The notes beneath the pieces were generated by a model. It did not search any database, was not told where the DNA came from, and saw only the letters and a program-made list of their open reading frames with translations. This document shows positions 1 through 9,053 of a DNA stretch of 64,000 nucleotides, piece by piece. Where the stretch lies: NCBI RefSeq assembly GCF_002116695.1, contig NZ_CP020477.1, forward strand, positions 2,477,001 to 2,541,000, given 5' to 3'. The position numbers and the translations under genes are program-made. Numbering within the stretch: position 1 is the first letter of the stretch; each line of letters begins with the position of its first letter. This DNA is from Acidianus manzaensis. GTDB lineage: Archaea > Thermoproteota > Thermoprotei_A > Sulfolobales > Sulfolobaceae.

Positions 1-465
1 TACGTTATTTATGTTGATTGTAACTGGAGTGTTAAAATTAATTTTGTAAGCTGTTATTTCGGATTGAAAAAGAGTTCTTCCATTAGTGTCTAATATTTTA
101 GTTAGTGTTGTTGTACTAGCTTGTGAACCGTTTGGGCAATAAACGGTAAATGATGGAGTAGAAGAAGGTGTAACTACTCCTGCTGAAGCTTCCATATAAG
201 AAGGTTCGACAAAAGCTATTATGCAAGCTGTTCCGCTCGTTGATGGATTATATAATTCAGTTACTATACTTCCTGTATCACCATTTCCTATAATTAATGG
301 ACCTACTGAGACTGAAGATGATGAAGCTAAGTTTGATGCTACGTTTTCAGCATTGGATAATGCAATTTGGGGCGCAAGATATCCAAATGTGAATCCTACT
401 ACTACTAATCCTATCACTACAACCATAATGATTAAAATTAGCTCGTCTGTCACTTCTGATGGCAT
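1..465 (-). CDS. Membrane-anchored surface protein, 3' end outside window
   Basis: The minus-strand frame is open from an ATG at 465 to the left edge (155 codons), so the C-terminus is missing. The product starts MPSEVTDELILIIMVVVIVG, giving one hydrophobic segment at about residues 8-33, followed by a Ser/Thr-rich extracytoplasmic part containing two isolated Cys residues. There is no Lys/Arg-Gly cleavage site, so it does not fit an archaeal class III (pilin) signal well; an uncleaved anchor is more likely. An AGGGAG ribosome-binding site lies 6 bases before the ATG, and TATA-like boxes are at 486-495 and 501-510 (plus coordinates). The function is unknown; extracellular location is inferred from the anchor and composition. 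The plus-strand frame over the same bases is a shadow without promoter or ribosome site. Confidence 0.7.
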   Translation of the reverse strand, partial: MPSEVTDELILIIMVVVIGLVVVGFTFGYLAPQIALSNAENVASNLASSSSVSVGPLIIGNGDTGSIVTELYNPSTSGTACIIAFVEPSYMEASAGVVTPSSTPSFTVYCPNGSQASTTTLTKILDTNGRTLFQSEITAYKINFNTPVTININNV

Positions 466-959
466 CTTTTTCTCCCTATAATTTTCTATATAAACTTTCT
501 AGTATAAAAAGATGTTTCTTATTTGAAAATACGCATTTTATTATATACATTATTTACTATTATACATTAAAAAATAATTTCTAATATTATATACAAATAA
601 GGTAAAGAGTATTATTGAATAAATAAATTATATTTGAATAAAATACGTAAAAATTTTTATTATTATAATTGATTCGTTTATTCCTTATGTCGAATGATGT
701 GACTTTTTAACAAAAGCTATTAATTAAAGAAAGGATATAGAACTAATTTAGTAAAAGAATAAAAGGTGTTATATAATCTATTTTAATTACTTTTTATTTA
801 AGAGTAAAAAATCAGAAAGAATATTACAAAGAAGGAAGTTAGATAGAATTATCATTATCTAAAAAACTTAAATTTGTATTCTGGTAGAATAATTTTTGAA
901 TTATGTTTGGAAGATTTATATAGAAGATATGCGATACTTTTTATATAAGTGAGACTTTA
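466..959. other. Intergenic region with divergent promoters
   Basis: This 494 bp AT-rich gap separates two divergent surface-protein genes. It holds the TATA-like boxes of the minus-strand gene (486-495, 501-510) and of the plus-strand gene (about 915-922 and 938-948). I see no further open frame, tRNA or strong hairpin in it. Confidence 0.6.
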
Positions 960-2354
960 GTGAAAGCATTAAGTTCTGCTGTTATTGCTATAATTTTAAC
1001 TTTAGTTACAGTAGTTGCTACTTTGTCCGTTTTTGGATTATATAGCTTCTATTTTGCTGGTGTAGATTCTTCTGTCTCTACGCAAGGTTACGTTATCTCA
1101 TTATCTAAAAGTATTCAGTTCCAAATATCCACTCTAGGCTTTTATGGATTATCTCCTTCTTATAAATATTTTAACGTAAGTTATCTAATTTGGGTTTCAG
1201 CACCAGTTAGAACAGTTACGTTAATAGTGTTTAATTCAAGTAGCTTACCTTATTCCTCTTTATATTATGAGTTACCTCAGTATTCTAATAGTGGAGTGTT
1301 TTCAAGTAGTTTTAAACACCAAACTAATCAATATAGTCCATTAAGTAGTTTTACTTTAGGCTCTTCGGTTTATTTACCTCAAGACGGAACTTTATTGGGA
1401 AATGTTAATTATAAGGCTTATAATATTTCAACTAATACTACGTATATTTTATCATCTTTAGTAAAACCTAATAATGTAATAGTATTTTGGATACTCTACA
1501 ATTATTTAGGCAAATGGTATAGACTAGATTTTTCGTATTTAAATCCTGGAAAAGATGGTCTTGGCATTTATATAGTAAGCAGTACCGGACTTTTTAGTCA
1601 AGGTAATAAGGGCTTAAACCATGTTGAGGCTCCTCATACTTTAACTACTCAAACTGGAGACGAGTTTGGATTTTGGTTTAAAGTTTTTAATAATGAGACG
1701 GAAGCTAATATCTTGAATTTAACTTATTATACAGTGGGCGAAAGTGGTAAAAATAATGTGTCTGTTATTCTTTTTCAGAAGAACGGCGAGTTATGGGCAT
1801 CAGATTATATAGAAGGACAGATTATTAATAGTACTGAATTAACTAGTTTAAATGATAATAATTGTTATTTTGTAATTATAGAACACGGATCTCTATTAAA
1901 TCATCCTAACGGATTTAATGTGACAGTTTATAGTTATACTGGTTTCATATTAAGTAGTGGAACTCTCTGTGCTCATAATCATAGTAATAGTAATGATAAG
2001 ATAAGCCTTAATGGTTATAACATGTCAGTGACTTTTGGTTCTCCAGAATTAGCTGATGGAATATCTCAAGCTTATTTCGTATCACAACAAAGTAACAAGA
2101 TCAAGAACGAAATCCCATCTATTTCATTAGCCATATTAAAAAATGGATTTTACTATAATAATACAGAATTCCTATATGGCAAGATATCAAATTCAAGTAA
2201 CAATTTATATTCTATAGTATATTGGTATTTCGCATTTGCTTATTCAAATCCTCCTACAAACGTTCCTGGAATAATATGGTATTATCCTAATGGAAATAAA
2301 ATATTAAACACTGCAATAATACCAGAATATGGAACAAATACTTATATTATATGA
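960..2354 (+). CDS. Pilin-like N-terminus surface protein with lectin-like domain
   Basis: A 464-residue protein starting at GTG. The first 27 residues (MKALSSAVIAIILTLVTVVA and on) have the short basic tip plus long hydrophobic H-domain of archaeal type IV pilin-like proteins, though the usual K/R-G cleavage site is not obvious (K2-A3). The rest is an extracellular, Asn-Ser-Tyr-rich beta protein with many N-glycosylation sequons. Residues about 190-370 contain alternating beta-strand patterns (GKDGLGIYIVSS, GDEFGFWFKVFN, NGYNMSVTFGSPELADG) that resemble concanavalin/LamG-like folds; that is an inference from pattern only. TATA-like boxes lie 15-45 bases upstream, so the leader is short. No catalytic motif is visible. 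Likely a surface appendage or adhesin component. Confidence 0.7.
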   Translation: MKALSSAVIAIILTLVTVVATLSVFGLYSFYFAGVDSSVSTQGYVISLSKSIQFQISTLGFYGLSPSYKYFNVSYLIWVSAPVRTVTLIVFNSSSLPYSSLYYELPQYSNSGVFSSSFKHQTNQYSPLSSFTLGSSVYLPQDGTLLGNVNYKAYNISTNTTYILSSLVKPNNVIVFWILYNYLGKWYRLDFSYLNPGKDGLGIYIVSSTGLFSQGNKGLNHVEAPHTLTTQTGDEFGFWFKVFNNETEANILNLTYYTVGESGKNNVSVILFQKNGELWASDYIEGQIINSTELTSLNDNNCYFVIIEHGSLLNHPNGFNVTVYSYTGFILSSGTLCAHNHSNSNDKISLNGYNMSVTFGSPELADGISQAYFVSQQSNKIKNEIPSISLAILKNGFYYNNTEFLYGKISNSSNNLYSIVYWYFAFAYSNPPTNVPGIIWYYPNGNKILNTAIIPEYGTNTYII

Positions 2355-2417
2355 ATTAATTTTAAGTTATATGTATTAGTTCAAACGTAAAATGTATAGA
2401 TTTAAGAGAAAATAATA

Positions 2418-2537
2418 CTAAGATAGCTTAATTGATTCTTTTTTCTTCTCTACGAATTCTTTGAAGTCACTTATTCTAACAGAAATAATCCTAGGTAATG
2501 AAATTATATAATAGCATATAATGATTCGTTTTTCCAT
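2418..2537 (-). CDS. Possible 39-residue antitoxin-like micro-ORF
   Basis: An open frame runs from an ATG at 2537 to a TAG at 2418. The C-terminal half reads ISVRISDFKEFVEKKKES, a pattern like the N-terminal strand and first helix of VapB/CopG-type antitoxins (I-S-V-R-I, then a charged helix). The N-terminal half (MEKRIIICYYIISLPR) does not fit and no toxin gene lies beside it, so this may be a remnant rather than a working gene. No clear ribosome site. Confidence 0.25.
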   Translation of the reverse strand: MEKRIIICYYIISLPRIISVRISDFKEFVEKKKESIKLS

Positions 2538-2692
2538 ATTAATTTGGAAGATTATTCTATGCCTGTACAACCTATTTGTAGCAATTAAAGGAAAATCCCC
2601 TTAATGACAATTAAAACATATGACTAATTCTCTTATTAAATTAATCATGCTTTGAATATATTTAACATGTAAATTAAAACTTTAATTTCTAT

Positions 2693-3394
2693 AGAGCTAC
2701 TGTTGGTGTTATCTGTCATTTAGGCAAGAATTAATACTCTGAAGATAATTGGAAGTATGTGAGAAGGTTTATTGATGGTTTAACTTACTATGGTATTAAG
2801 CTTTACAGTTATGTAAAAAATTTAGAAACAAATTCAGATGATCTATTTATTGAGAAGATTGTTTTGAGCCCTTTGTATAAGTATTCTTGTCAGTGTTGTG
2901 TTGATGGATTTTATCAACAATATTTGTGGAGTTTGGATAAACCTTACGTAATTAGATTGGGTATATATAATCCGAATTGTAGAGTTCCTGCAAATGTGGA
3001 AATTAATAGGCAGTATGATAAAGGTATTCATGGGATTGTGTTAAATCCTTCTCATCATCAATTTTCTTTGGATAATGACAAGTTAAAGTATGTTTATGAA
3101 TTTGCTGAGGATCATGACTTACCAATAATTATATATTTACCCGCAAATTTAGATGTCTTGGAAACGTATAATAAAATAAAGGTTGGATTAGTAAATTGGG
3201 AAGGTAAAATAGATGAGATAAGCCCTAGGTATTATTTATTTTCTAGCAAGGTATTTTCTAGGAGGGATCGTCTAATTTACGCTAGTCAATCTCCTTACTC
3301 TGGGATATCTTTGATTGAATCTGCGAAGAATTTACCATTTTATGATGAAAAGATAATGTATGAGAACGTAAAGGAATTTTTAAATATAGAATAA
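2693..3394 (+). pseudogene. Decayed amidohydrolase (TIM-barrel metal hydrolase family)
   Basis: The open part is 2759-3394 (GTG start, 211 codons). It reads like an Amidohydro_2 protein: YGIKLYSYV, GIHGIVLNPSHHQFSLDN and AEDHDLPIIIYL match the beta-strand and helix pattern of the family. Upstream, the same frame continues as VGVICHLGKN, a TAA stop (2732-2734), then YSEDNWKY directly into the GTG, and VGVICHLGK looks like the family's N-terminal metal-binding D-x-H-x-H-L-G with the first His lost. The later G-S-D motif has become ASQ. The protein is shorter than the roughly 260-290 residues usual for the family. I conclude the gene is inactivated by a nonsense codon and loss of metal ligands; the GTG-started fragment could still be expressed. 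Confidence 0.5.
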
Positions 3395-3762
3395 AAAATG
3401 GAAATATAAGTTGATATCCAATTATTCGTGTATTAATGCTTTTTCGCTCTATTTTATCTTTCAATAGCAGGTACGATGCTTACATGGATGATGTCTATAA
3501 TAAATAGTGCACAAGTAAAATTTTAGGATTTCTATCTATTAACTCTTCTACATGAGTTCTTATTCTTTTGTAGGAGATGCTATTTCTTAATTTATAAACT
3601 CTTTTCTTTTCTTTAACATACTTTATCAACACGTATATATTTACATTTGTCATACAGTTTGCATGTATTTCGAATATCATTTATTTTTTAATGTTTTCAA
3701 ACAAAAATTTATTTATCATAAAATTTATATAATCAAAACATACTTATATATATTGACCAAAT
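3395..3762. other. Intergenic region
   Basis: 368 bp, AT-rich. A 61-codon minus-strand frame (3495-3680) is open but lacks a promoter or recognisable domain and is not called. TATA-like boxes for the next gene are at about 3725-3732 and 3743-3754. Confidence 0.5.
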
Positions 3763-4098
3763 ATGGATAAATTAGATCGTCTAATGGGATTAAAGGGAGC
3801 AATAGCTGCAGGAGAATATACGCCAGATGGAAAATTAGTAAGTTATAAGGGGAATATACAAAAAGAAATGGCAGAAATGGTTGCAATGATGGTTGCAGCA
3901 AATACAATGATGGGGAAAATGCAAGCAGAAGGATTTAGCAAATTATCAGGCATGAAATGGACGCCATTCCATGGTTGGGCAGTAGCAGCTGGAGATTATG
4001 CAGTATGTGTAATGGGTAACTATGGAGTGTTTGTCGAATTATCAAAAGCCGATTTTTCAGAAATATTCAAGACTTTAATGGAAGTTGCACAAAGTTAA
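3763..4098 (+). CDS. DUF2173 family protein
   Basis: A 111-residue soluble protein. The sequence MDKLDRLMGLKGAIAAGEYT, the central Met-rich helix (EMAEMVAMMVAANTMMGKMQ, residues about 36-55) and WTPFHGWAVAAGDYAVCVMG match my memory of DUF2173, a small roadblock/LC7-like alpha-beta family common in sulfur-oxidising archaea and acidophilic bacteria. No catalytic residues are known; one Cys lies in the last strand (YAVCVMG). The family is often found near sulfur-oxidation genes, but here the neighbours are a transporter and surface proteins. Promoter: TATA-like TTATATAAT about 35 bases upstream, so the leader is very short. It converges with the transporter gene, with 17 bases between the stop codons. 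Confidence 0.75.
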   Translation: MDKLDRLMGLKGAIAAGEYTPDGKLVSYKGNIQKEMAEMVAMMVAANTMMGKMQAEGFSKLSGMKWTPFHGWAVAAGDYAVCVMGNYGVFVELSKADFSEIFKTLMEVAQS

Positions 4099-4115
4099 AG
4101 AAAAAGAATCATTTT

Positions 4116-5432
4116 TTAATATTTTTCTCTTTTTAAGAATTTTCTGTTTATTTCTTCTAATGTTTTACCGCTAGTTTCTATTTTATTTCCTAGCCAGAAT
4201 ATTATAATTATAGAGGCTAGTAGTGATATTACAGCATATCCTACTAATATTCCTGCAGTTCCAAAAGAAGATAACAGTAGAGATCCTCCAAAAGTTCCAA
4301 TAACTCCTGCTAATCTTATTCCTGACACGCTAATTCCTTGCCCTAATCCTCTAATATTAGTTGGATATAATTCTGTAGATAATGAATAAATGATAGGAAT
4401 GAAGAAGGATTGTAATATTCCTCCTGCAACCATTGAAAATAATATCATATATATGTTAAATAGTAAGGAGGAGAAAGCATACATTGAAAATAATGCTATA
4501 GCAAGACCTATAGAACCTATGGCGAGCATTTTAAATCTTCCAAGTCTGTCAATTAGTTTGAATGCTACTACGTTTCCGATAATTACTGGTGTCACCCAAG
4601 CTGCGCTGGTAAACAGTAAGGAGTCTGCTTTTGAGATTTTCAATGTTGTTAATATTAATGGAGTTAACTCTAGCATTCCAGATGGTGGAATATTTAGAAA
4701 CATTATAAGGAATAATGGGATGGTGATGCTTATAATATATGGTTTTAATAATTTTATCGGATTCTCATTATAATTTTCATATGTTTGTATTTCTTCTTTG
4801 CTTATTCCTGCTTCTTCTGCAGCTTTTTCAGCTTCTTTAGTTTTGTTTTTTGCTATTAACCATCTTGGAGTTTCTGGTAATTTGGATCTTATTATTAATC
4901 CTAATAATGGTGGTATTGCTCCTATAATGAAAAGGATTCTCCATTGGTTTACTCCAAAAGGTATTAAGGAAAATGCTATAAGATAAGAAGCTAATGCTCC
5001 TATGTTTGCAATTATCCAGAAGAAATCGAACGAGGATCCTCTTACTTTCGGCTTGACGAATTCTGCTAATAAGGTAATTGCTGGAACATAGTCTGCTCCT
5101 ATTGCGAATCCTACAATTGTTCTAAAAAGTAAGAGAGACAAGTAATTAGGAGCTAATCCTGATAGTAATTCAAAGATAACGAATAAAGATAATGTCAGTA
5201 AAAAGGATCTTTTTCTCCCTAACTTATCTGTTAAGAATCCGAAGCTTAATGCTCCAAATATTCCTCCTACAAACGTCATAGATCCAAGTAAGCCAAATTC
5301 TGGTGTTGTTAGTTTCAATGATGTTATGATGCTTGCAGACGTTCCCCCCACGATGCTTGTGTCAAAAATGTCTGTAAATGCACCTATAGCAGTAGATATA
5401 TACAAAATTTTTATGAAGGTTTGGTAATCCAT
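4116..5432 (-). CDS. MFS transporter, sugar/metabolite porter type
   Basis: About 438 residues with 12 predicted membrane helices. Hallmarks: motif A after helix 2 (GFLTDKLGRKRSF) and PETPRWLIAKNK at the end of the first half, both typical of the Sugar_tr/metabolite-proton symporter branch of the major facilitator superfamily, then a charged central loop. I place the start at the ATG at 5432 (MDYQTFIKIL) rather than the in-frame GTG 18 bases upstream, because ATG is stronger and the first helix follows directly. TATA-like TTATAAT lies about 45 bases upstream. The substrate (sugar, organic acid, aromatic acid or phosphate) cannot be told from sequence. A plus-strand frame inside is a shadow. 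Confidence 0.85.
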   Translation of the reverse strand: MDYQTFIKILYISTAIGAFTDIFDTSIVGGTSASIITSLKLTTPEFGLLGSMTFVGGIFGALSFGFLTDKLGRKRSFLLTLSLFVIFELLSGLAPNYLSLLLFRTIVGFAIGADYVPAITLLAEFVKPKVRGSSFDFFWIIANIGALASYLIAFSLIPFGVNQWRILFIIGAIPPLLGLIIRSKLPETPRWLIAKNKTKEAEKAAEEAGISKEEIQTYENYNENPIKLLKPYIISITIPLFLIMFLNIPPSGMLELTPLILTTLKISKADSLLFTSAAWVTPVIIGNVVAFKLIDRLGRFKMLAIGSIGLAIALFSMYAFSSLLFNIYMILFSMVAGGILQSFFIPIIYSLSTELYPTNIRGLGQGISVSGIRLAGVIGTFGGSLLLSSFGTAGILVGYAVISLLASIIIIFWLGNKIETSGKTLEEINRKFLKREKY

Positions 5433-5778
5433 TGCAGTGCATGAGTACACTTAGGATAGTAATAAATATTTTTATTATAAAAACATGAAATAAATATATA
5501 TGTTTAGATTACTTTTTAAATTTCATATCAAAGATAGGGTATTTGACGTGTATTTTATAGAGTGTTAAAATGTTTTTCCTGTCTAATATAGGAATAAGTT
5601 AGGTTGTTTGGAGTGTTTTTATCAGTTAAAAGATTTTTTATGATAATTTATTTAATTCTTATGTGAATTAAGGGAAGTTAGATACGAAAGGAAGTTCATA
5701 TTTTTAATTGCCCTTTAAATCTAGTTATAAACTTTCCTTATTTTTAAAAGTTAAATACTAGTAAATAGTAAGTCTTTC
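5433..5778. other. Intergenic region with divergent promoters
   Basis: 346 bp between the transporter and a beta-propeller surface gene. It holds TATA-like boxes for both directions (about 5475-5480 minus; TTTTAAAAG and TTAAATACT at 5741-5760 plus). I see no gene. Confidence 0.5.
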
Positions 5779-7341
5779 ATGCAAGTATCGAGAAGCAGTA
5801 TTGCTTTTTGTATTTTATCATTATTTGTTATATTAATAGCAGTATACTCTATTAATTTGACTTTGAATAGTAGTGCTTTAATCGATAATATGAATAATGT
5901 TAATGTAAATCAAAATAATTTAAACAATCAAGAGTTTTCAGATAATTATTCATTAAAATTTTATACATATGCAATAAAAGTGGGAGAAGATCCTAATTAT
6001 GAGGTTTATGATCCTTCTAATGGATTTGTCTATGTGTCAGATTATGGTAATGTTTCTATAATTAATGGGACAAAAGTAATAGGCAATGTAATGATTGGAA
6101 ATAATCCTTGGTATCTTGTTTATGATCCTTCTGATGGCTATGTGTATGTAACTCATCATTTTTCTAATTCTGTTTCTGTTATTAACGGTACTTCAGTTAT
6201 CTCTAATATAACTGTAGGAGAGTATCCTTTGTATGTTGTTTATGCTAATGGTTATGTTTACGTAGTAAATGCTTTTTCTGGTACTGTCTCTGTTATTAAT
6301 GGTACATCAGTTATATCTAACATTACGGTGGGATGTGAACCTGGATATCCTGCTTATGATCCTTTCAACGGGTACATATATGTGCCAAATAGTTTTTCTA
6401 ATTCTGTTTCTGTTATTAACGGTACTTCAGTTATCTTTACTATACAAGTAGGAAAAGATCCGGTATATGCTTTGTATGCTAATGGTTATGTTTATGTAGT
6501 AAATAAAGATTCTAATTCTGTTTCTGTGATAAAAGGAAATTCGGTTGTTGCTAATATTTCGGTAGGAAGTAATCCAGTGGTAGCTGTTTATGCTAATTAT
6601 ATTTATGTCTTGAATGAGGGTTCTAATAGTGTTTCAGTTATAAATGGTACTTCGTTAATAGCTAATATATCAGTAGGAAATGATCCTGAATATGCTGTTT
6701 ACGCCAATGGTTATGTTTACGTAGTGAATCATCTTTCTAATTCTGTTTCTATCATTAATGGTACTTCTGTAATAGCTACTGTGCAAGTAGGAGATGCTCC
6801 TTGCTTTGCTGTCTCTTCTAATGATTATGTATATGTTTCGAATTATGTTTCTGGTACTGTTTCTATAATTGTAAAAGAAAGGGTTTATTATGTTTCTTTT
6901 ATAGAGACTGGTTTATCAGGTATATCTTGGTCTGTTACACTGAATGGTTCTACAAAGACTTCTACATCTAATATGATAACGTTTATTGAACCTGAAGGTT
7001 ACTATTCCTATGTTGTTCATCCTCCTAATGGATATTCAGTTTCAAATAGTTCTGGTGTGTTTTATTTAGATAATAGCATGGTTATTTACATATTATTTAA
7101 TCTAATTTCTGTTTCGTCAAGTAGTTCCGTATCTTCTTCACATTCTTCTACTACTACTGTTTCATCCGTTTCCTCATCAAAATCTACTTCCACAATAATT
7201 TCCTCTACTACTTTGTCTAAAACTACTTCATCTAAGTTGAATACTATTTCTTCTTATGATGATATTATACTTACTATTCTTACTATTATCATTATTGGAA
7301 TATCTACATGGAATCTGAAAAAATCTTCTAACACAAAATAA
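5779..7341 (+). CDS. YVTN beta-propeller surface protein with Ser-rich stalk
   Basis: 520 residues. An N-terminal signal/anchor helix (residues about 8-32) is followed by about eight repeats of some 38-43 residues with the core YVYVVNxxSNSVSVINGTSV, which form a YVTN/NHL-type beta-propeller. Next comes a beta-sandwich module (about 370-430) beginning YVSFIETGLSGISWSVTLNG, a module common in surface proteins of thermoacidophilic archaea, then a Ser/Thr-rich stalk (about 435-490) and a C-terminal membrane helix with a basic tail (KKSSNTK). It would sit on the outer face of the membrane beneath or within the S-layer. The gene at 58987-60531 is a full-length paralogue with the same domain order. 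No enzyme motif; binding or adhesion is inferred. Confidence 0.85.
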   Translation: MQVSRSSIAFCILSLFVILIAVYSINLTLNSSALIDNMNNVNVNQNNLNNQEFSDNYSLKFYTYAIKVGEDPNYEVYDPSNGFVYVSDYGNVSIINGTKVIGNVMIGNNPWYLVYDPSDGYVYVTHHFSNSVSVINGTSVISNITVGEYPLYVVYANGYVYVVNAFSGTVSVINGTSVISNITVGCEPGYPAYDPFNGYIYVPNSFSNSVSVINGTSVIFTIQVGKDPVYALYANGYVYVVNKDSNSVSVIKGNSVVANISVGSNPVVAVYANYIYVLNEGSNSVSVINGTSLIANISVGNDPEYAVYANGYVYVVNHLSNSVSIINGTSVIATVQVGDAPCFAVSSNDYVYVSNYVSGTVSIIVKERVYYVSFIETGLSGISWSVTLNGSTKTSTSNMITFIEPEGYYSYVVHPPNGYSVSNSSGVFYLDNSMVIYILFNLISVSSSSSVSSSHSSTTTVSSVSSSKSTSTIISSTTLSKTTSSKLNTISSYDDIILTILTIIIIGISTWNLKKSSNTK

Positions 7342-7671
7342 ATATAAGAATTACGAAGATTTCAGAGATAATAAAATTTCTTGTGTATGAAGAAATATAA
7401 GGATAAGAAACGTCCTCATATAGGTATTAAATCTCTTCCGAGAAAATTGTAACTTAATAAATTATTAGAAAATTCACTTGAAGATATACTTCATCAAGTC
7501 TCTAAAGGTATAATTATATGGAAATAAACTTCTAAAACTTTTCTTTCTGGATTAAAATAGTTTTTATCAATATAACGATTTTTTCAATTTGTGGAGTTCA
7601 AATAAAGAGAATCATGAAAAAAAGATTAATGCACTTAGGACTTTTTATCACCTTTATACATTATTATATTC
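7342..7671. other. Intergenic region
   Basis: 330 bp without a supported gene. A TATA-like TTTTTATC at 7642-7649 lies 26 bases before the ATG of the CARF-PIN gene, the spacing expected for leaderless transcription. Confidence 0.55.
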
Positions 7672-8928
7672 ATGATACTTGCTACTTTAGGTTCGGATAA
7701 GTCAGTTACTACAATCGACGCAATTATGACGGAAATTTTTACTGGTGTAAAACCTAATGAAATTAGAATTTACAGGGAAGAAAGCGATCCAAGGCAAAAT
7801 TTCAGTGAAAAATTGAAGGATACTTTGAAACTTTTGGGAATTGACTCGAAAATAAGGGAGATAGTAATTGGTGATAAAATTTCTGATTGGAAGGATAAAA
7901 TGAGTAATGAGGAAATAGATATTCTAGACATAACTCCAGGCAGGAAGTATATGGCTATAGTTGCAAATAATTACAGTAAAGCTAAAGAAGTGAGATATGC
8001 TTATCTTAAGGAGGAAAGAAAGGGATATCATGTTTTTGGATATGTTTCACCTTTAGAGATAAAAGTATATAATATAAGGGACGGTAAGGAGGTAAATTAT
8101 GAACCACCTTCTACGTTAGATGGTGATGAAATATCTTTTTTAAACAGTGAGGGATTAACTTCGTTATATAATTTACTTTCTCTTCATGGTAAACTTAACA
8201 TTTTAGTAGGAGATGAAGATCTTAATTTAGATAAGCCTGATATTAGAGATGATTATATAAATAATTGTTTAATAAGATCGGGTTTTAAAAAATATGACGA
8301 AGAGAAGGATGTAGAAAAGTATGAAAAACAAGATAGCTTTTTCCTTGCAGATACTAATACATATATTAAACTAGGAAATAGGTTAGGTTGGCTAACTAAG
8401 GGCAAGCTATTAGCTTCTAAGAGTGTATATAATGAATTACTAAATAAGACTAAAAATACGCAAAAGGAAGGAAAAACGATACTTTTTCATTTAGGTATGT
8501 ACTCATATACTTTACTTCACAGGAATCCTCCGATAAGTGAATTCAATAAATCTGGAGATATTCCTCTTATAGAAGAGGCTAAGAAAATAAAGGATAATAT
8601 TAGCGAACAACTTGTTTTAATTACTGCTGATAGACAGGAAAGTTATGTAGCTGGAAGCAATAAAGTAAAATCTATATTTCTAAATACACTAAAAGATGGC
8701 AAAGGAGACATAGGAGAGTTACTATTTTGCTTAACGTATAGAAGCGAATATACTGATCCACATGATAATGCTAAAAAAGAATTATCTATAGAATTGAATG
8801 GAGAAGAGACAGTAAAAATTCTACCTTATCAACTTCATGAAGGTAAATCTAAAGTAGTAACAAAGAATAAAGAATTAAATTATGCTAAAGTAATAGAGAA
8901 GCTTTATGAAATTGTAAAAAATCAGTAA
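7672..8928 (+). CDS. CARF-PIN fusion, putative cyclic-oligoadenylate-activated nuclease
   Basis: 418 residues. Residues 1-190 look like a CARF (CRISPR-associated Rossmann fold) domain: strand and loop MILATLGSDKSVTTIDAI at the N-terminus and, at 86-92, DITPGRK followed by YMAIVA, matching the D-x-T-x-G-x-K motif at the ligand pocket of CARF proteins. Residues about 220-345 fit a PIN nuclease: FLADTNTYIKL (D227), SVYNELLNKTK (E255) and LITADRQE (D320) supply the acidic metal-binding triad. About 75 extra residues follow. CARF domains bind cyclic oligoadenylates made by type III CRISPR complexes; PIN domains cut RNA. So the expected role is ligand-triggered RNA cleavage during antiviral defence. 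No cas gene or repeat array is in the window, so the signal must come from elsewhere. The domain calls rest on motifs and have not been searched. Confidence 0.65.
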   Translation: MILATLGSDKSVTTIDAIMTEIFTGVKPNEIRIYREESDPRQNFSEKLKDTLKLLGIDSKIREIVIGDKISDWKDKMSNEEIDILDITPGRKYMAIVANNYSKAKEVRYAYLKEERKGYHVFGYVSPLEIKVYNIRDGKEVNYEPPSTLDGDEISFLNSEGLTSLYNLLSLHGKLNILVGDEDLNLDKPDIRDDYINNCLIRSGFKKYDEEKDVEKYEKQDSFFLADTNTYIKLGNRLGWLTKGKLLASKSVYNELLNKTKNTQKEGKTILFHLGMYSYTLLHRNPPISEFNKSGDIPLIEEAKKIKDNISEQLVLITADRQESYVAGSNKVKSIFLNTLKDGKGDIGELLFCLTYRSEYTDPHDNAKKELSIELNGEETVKILPYQLHEGKSKVVTKNKELNYAKVIEKLYEIVKNQ

Positions 8929-9053
8929 TGAGGAATTTTATTCTGGTCTGTATTATGAAAAACAGAGTTTAAAATCTCATAGTTTGACGGATTTTTTTAG
9001 GTTTATTCGTAGGAAAGTAAAAGTTAAGCATGTTCTAGTTTTTTTCTAATTTG

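Noticed and set aside
3495..3680. 61-codon minus-strand frame with a faint winged-helix-like pattern
   Set aside because: No promoter or ribosome site and no recognisable motif; composition follows the AT-rich background.
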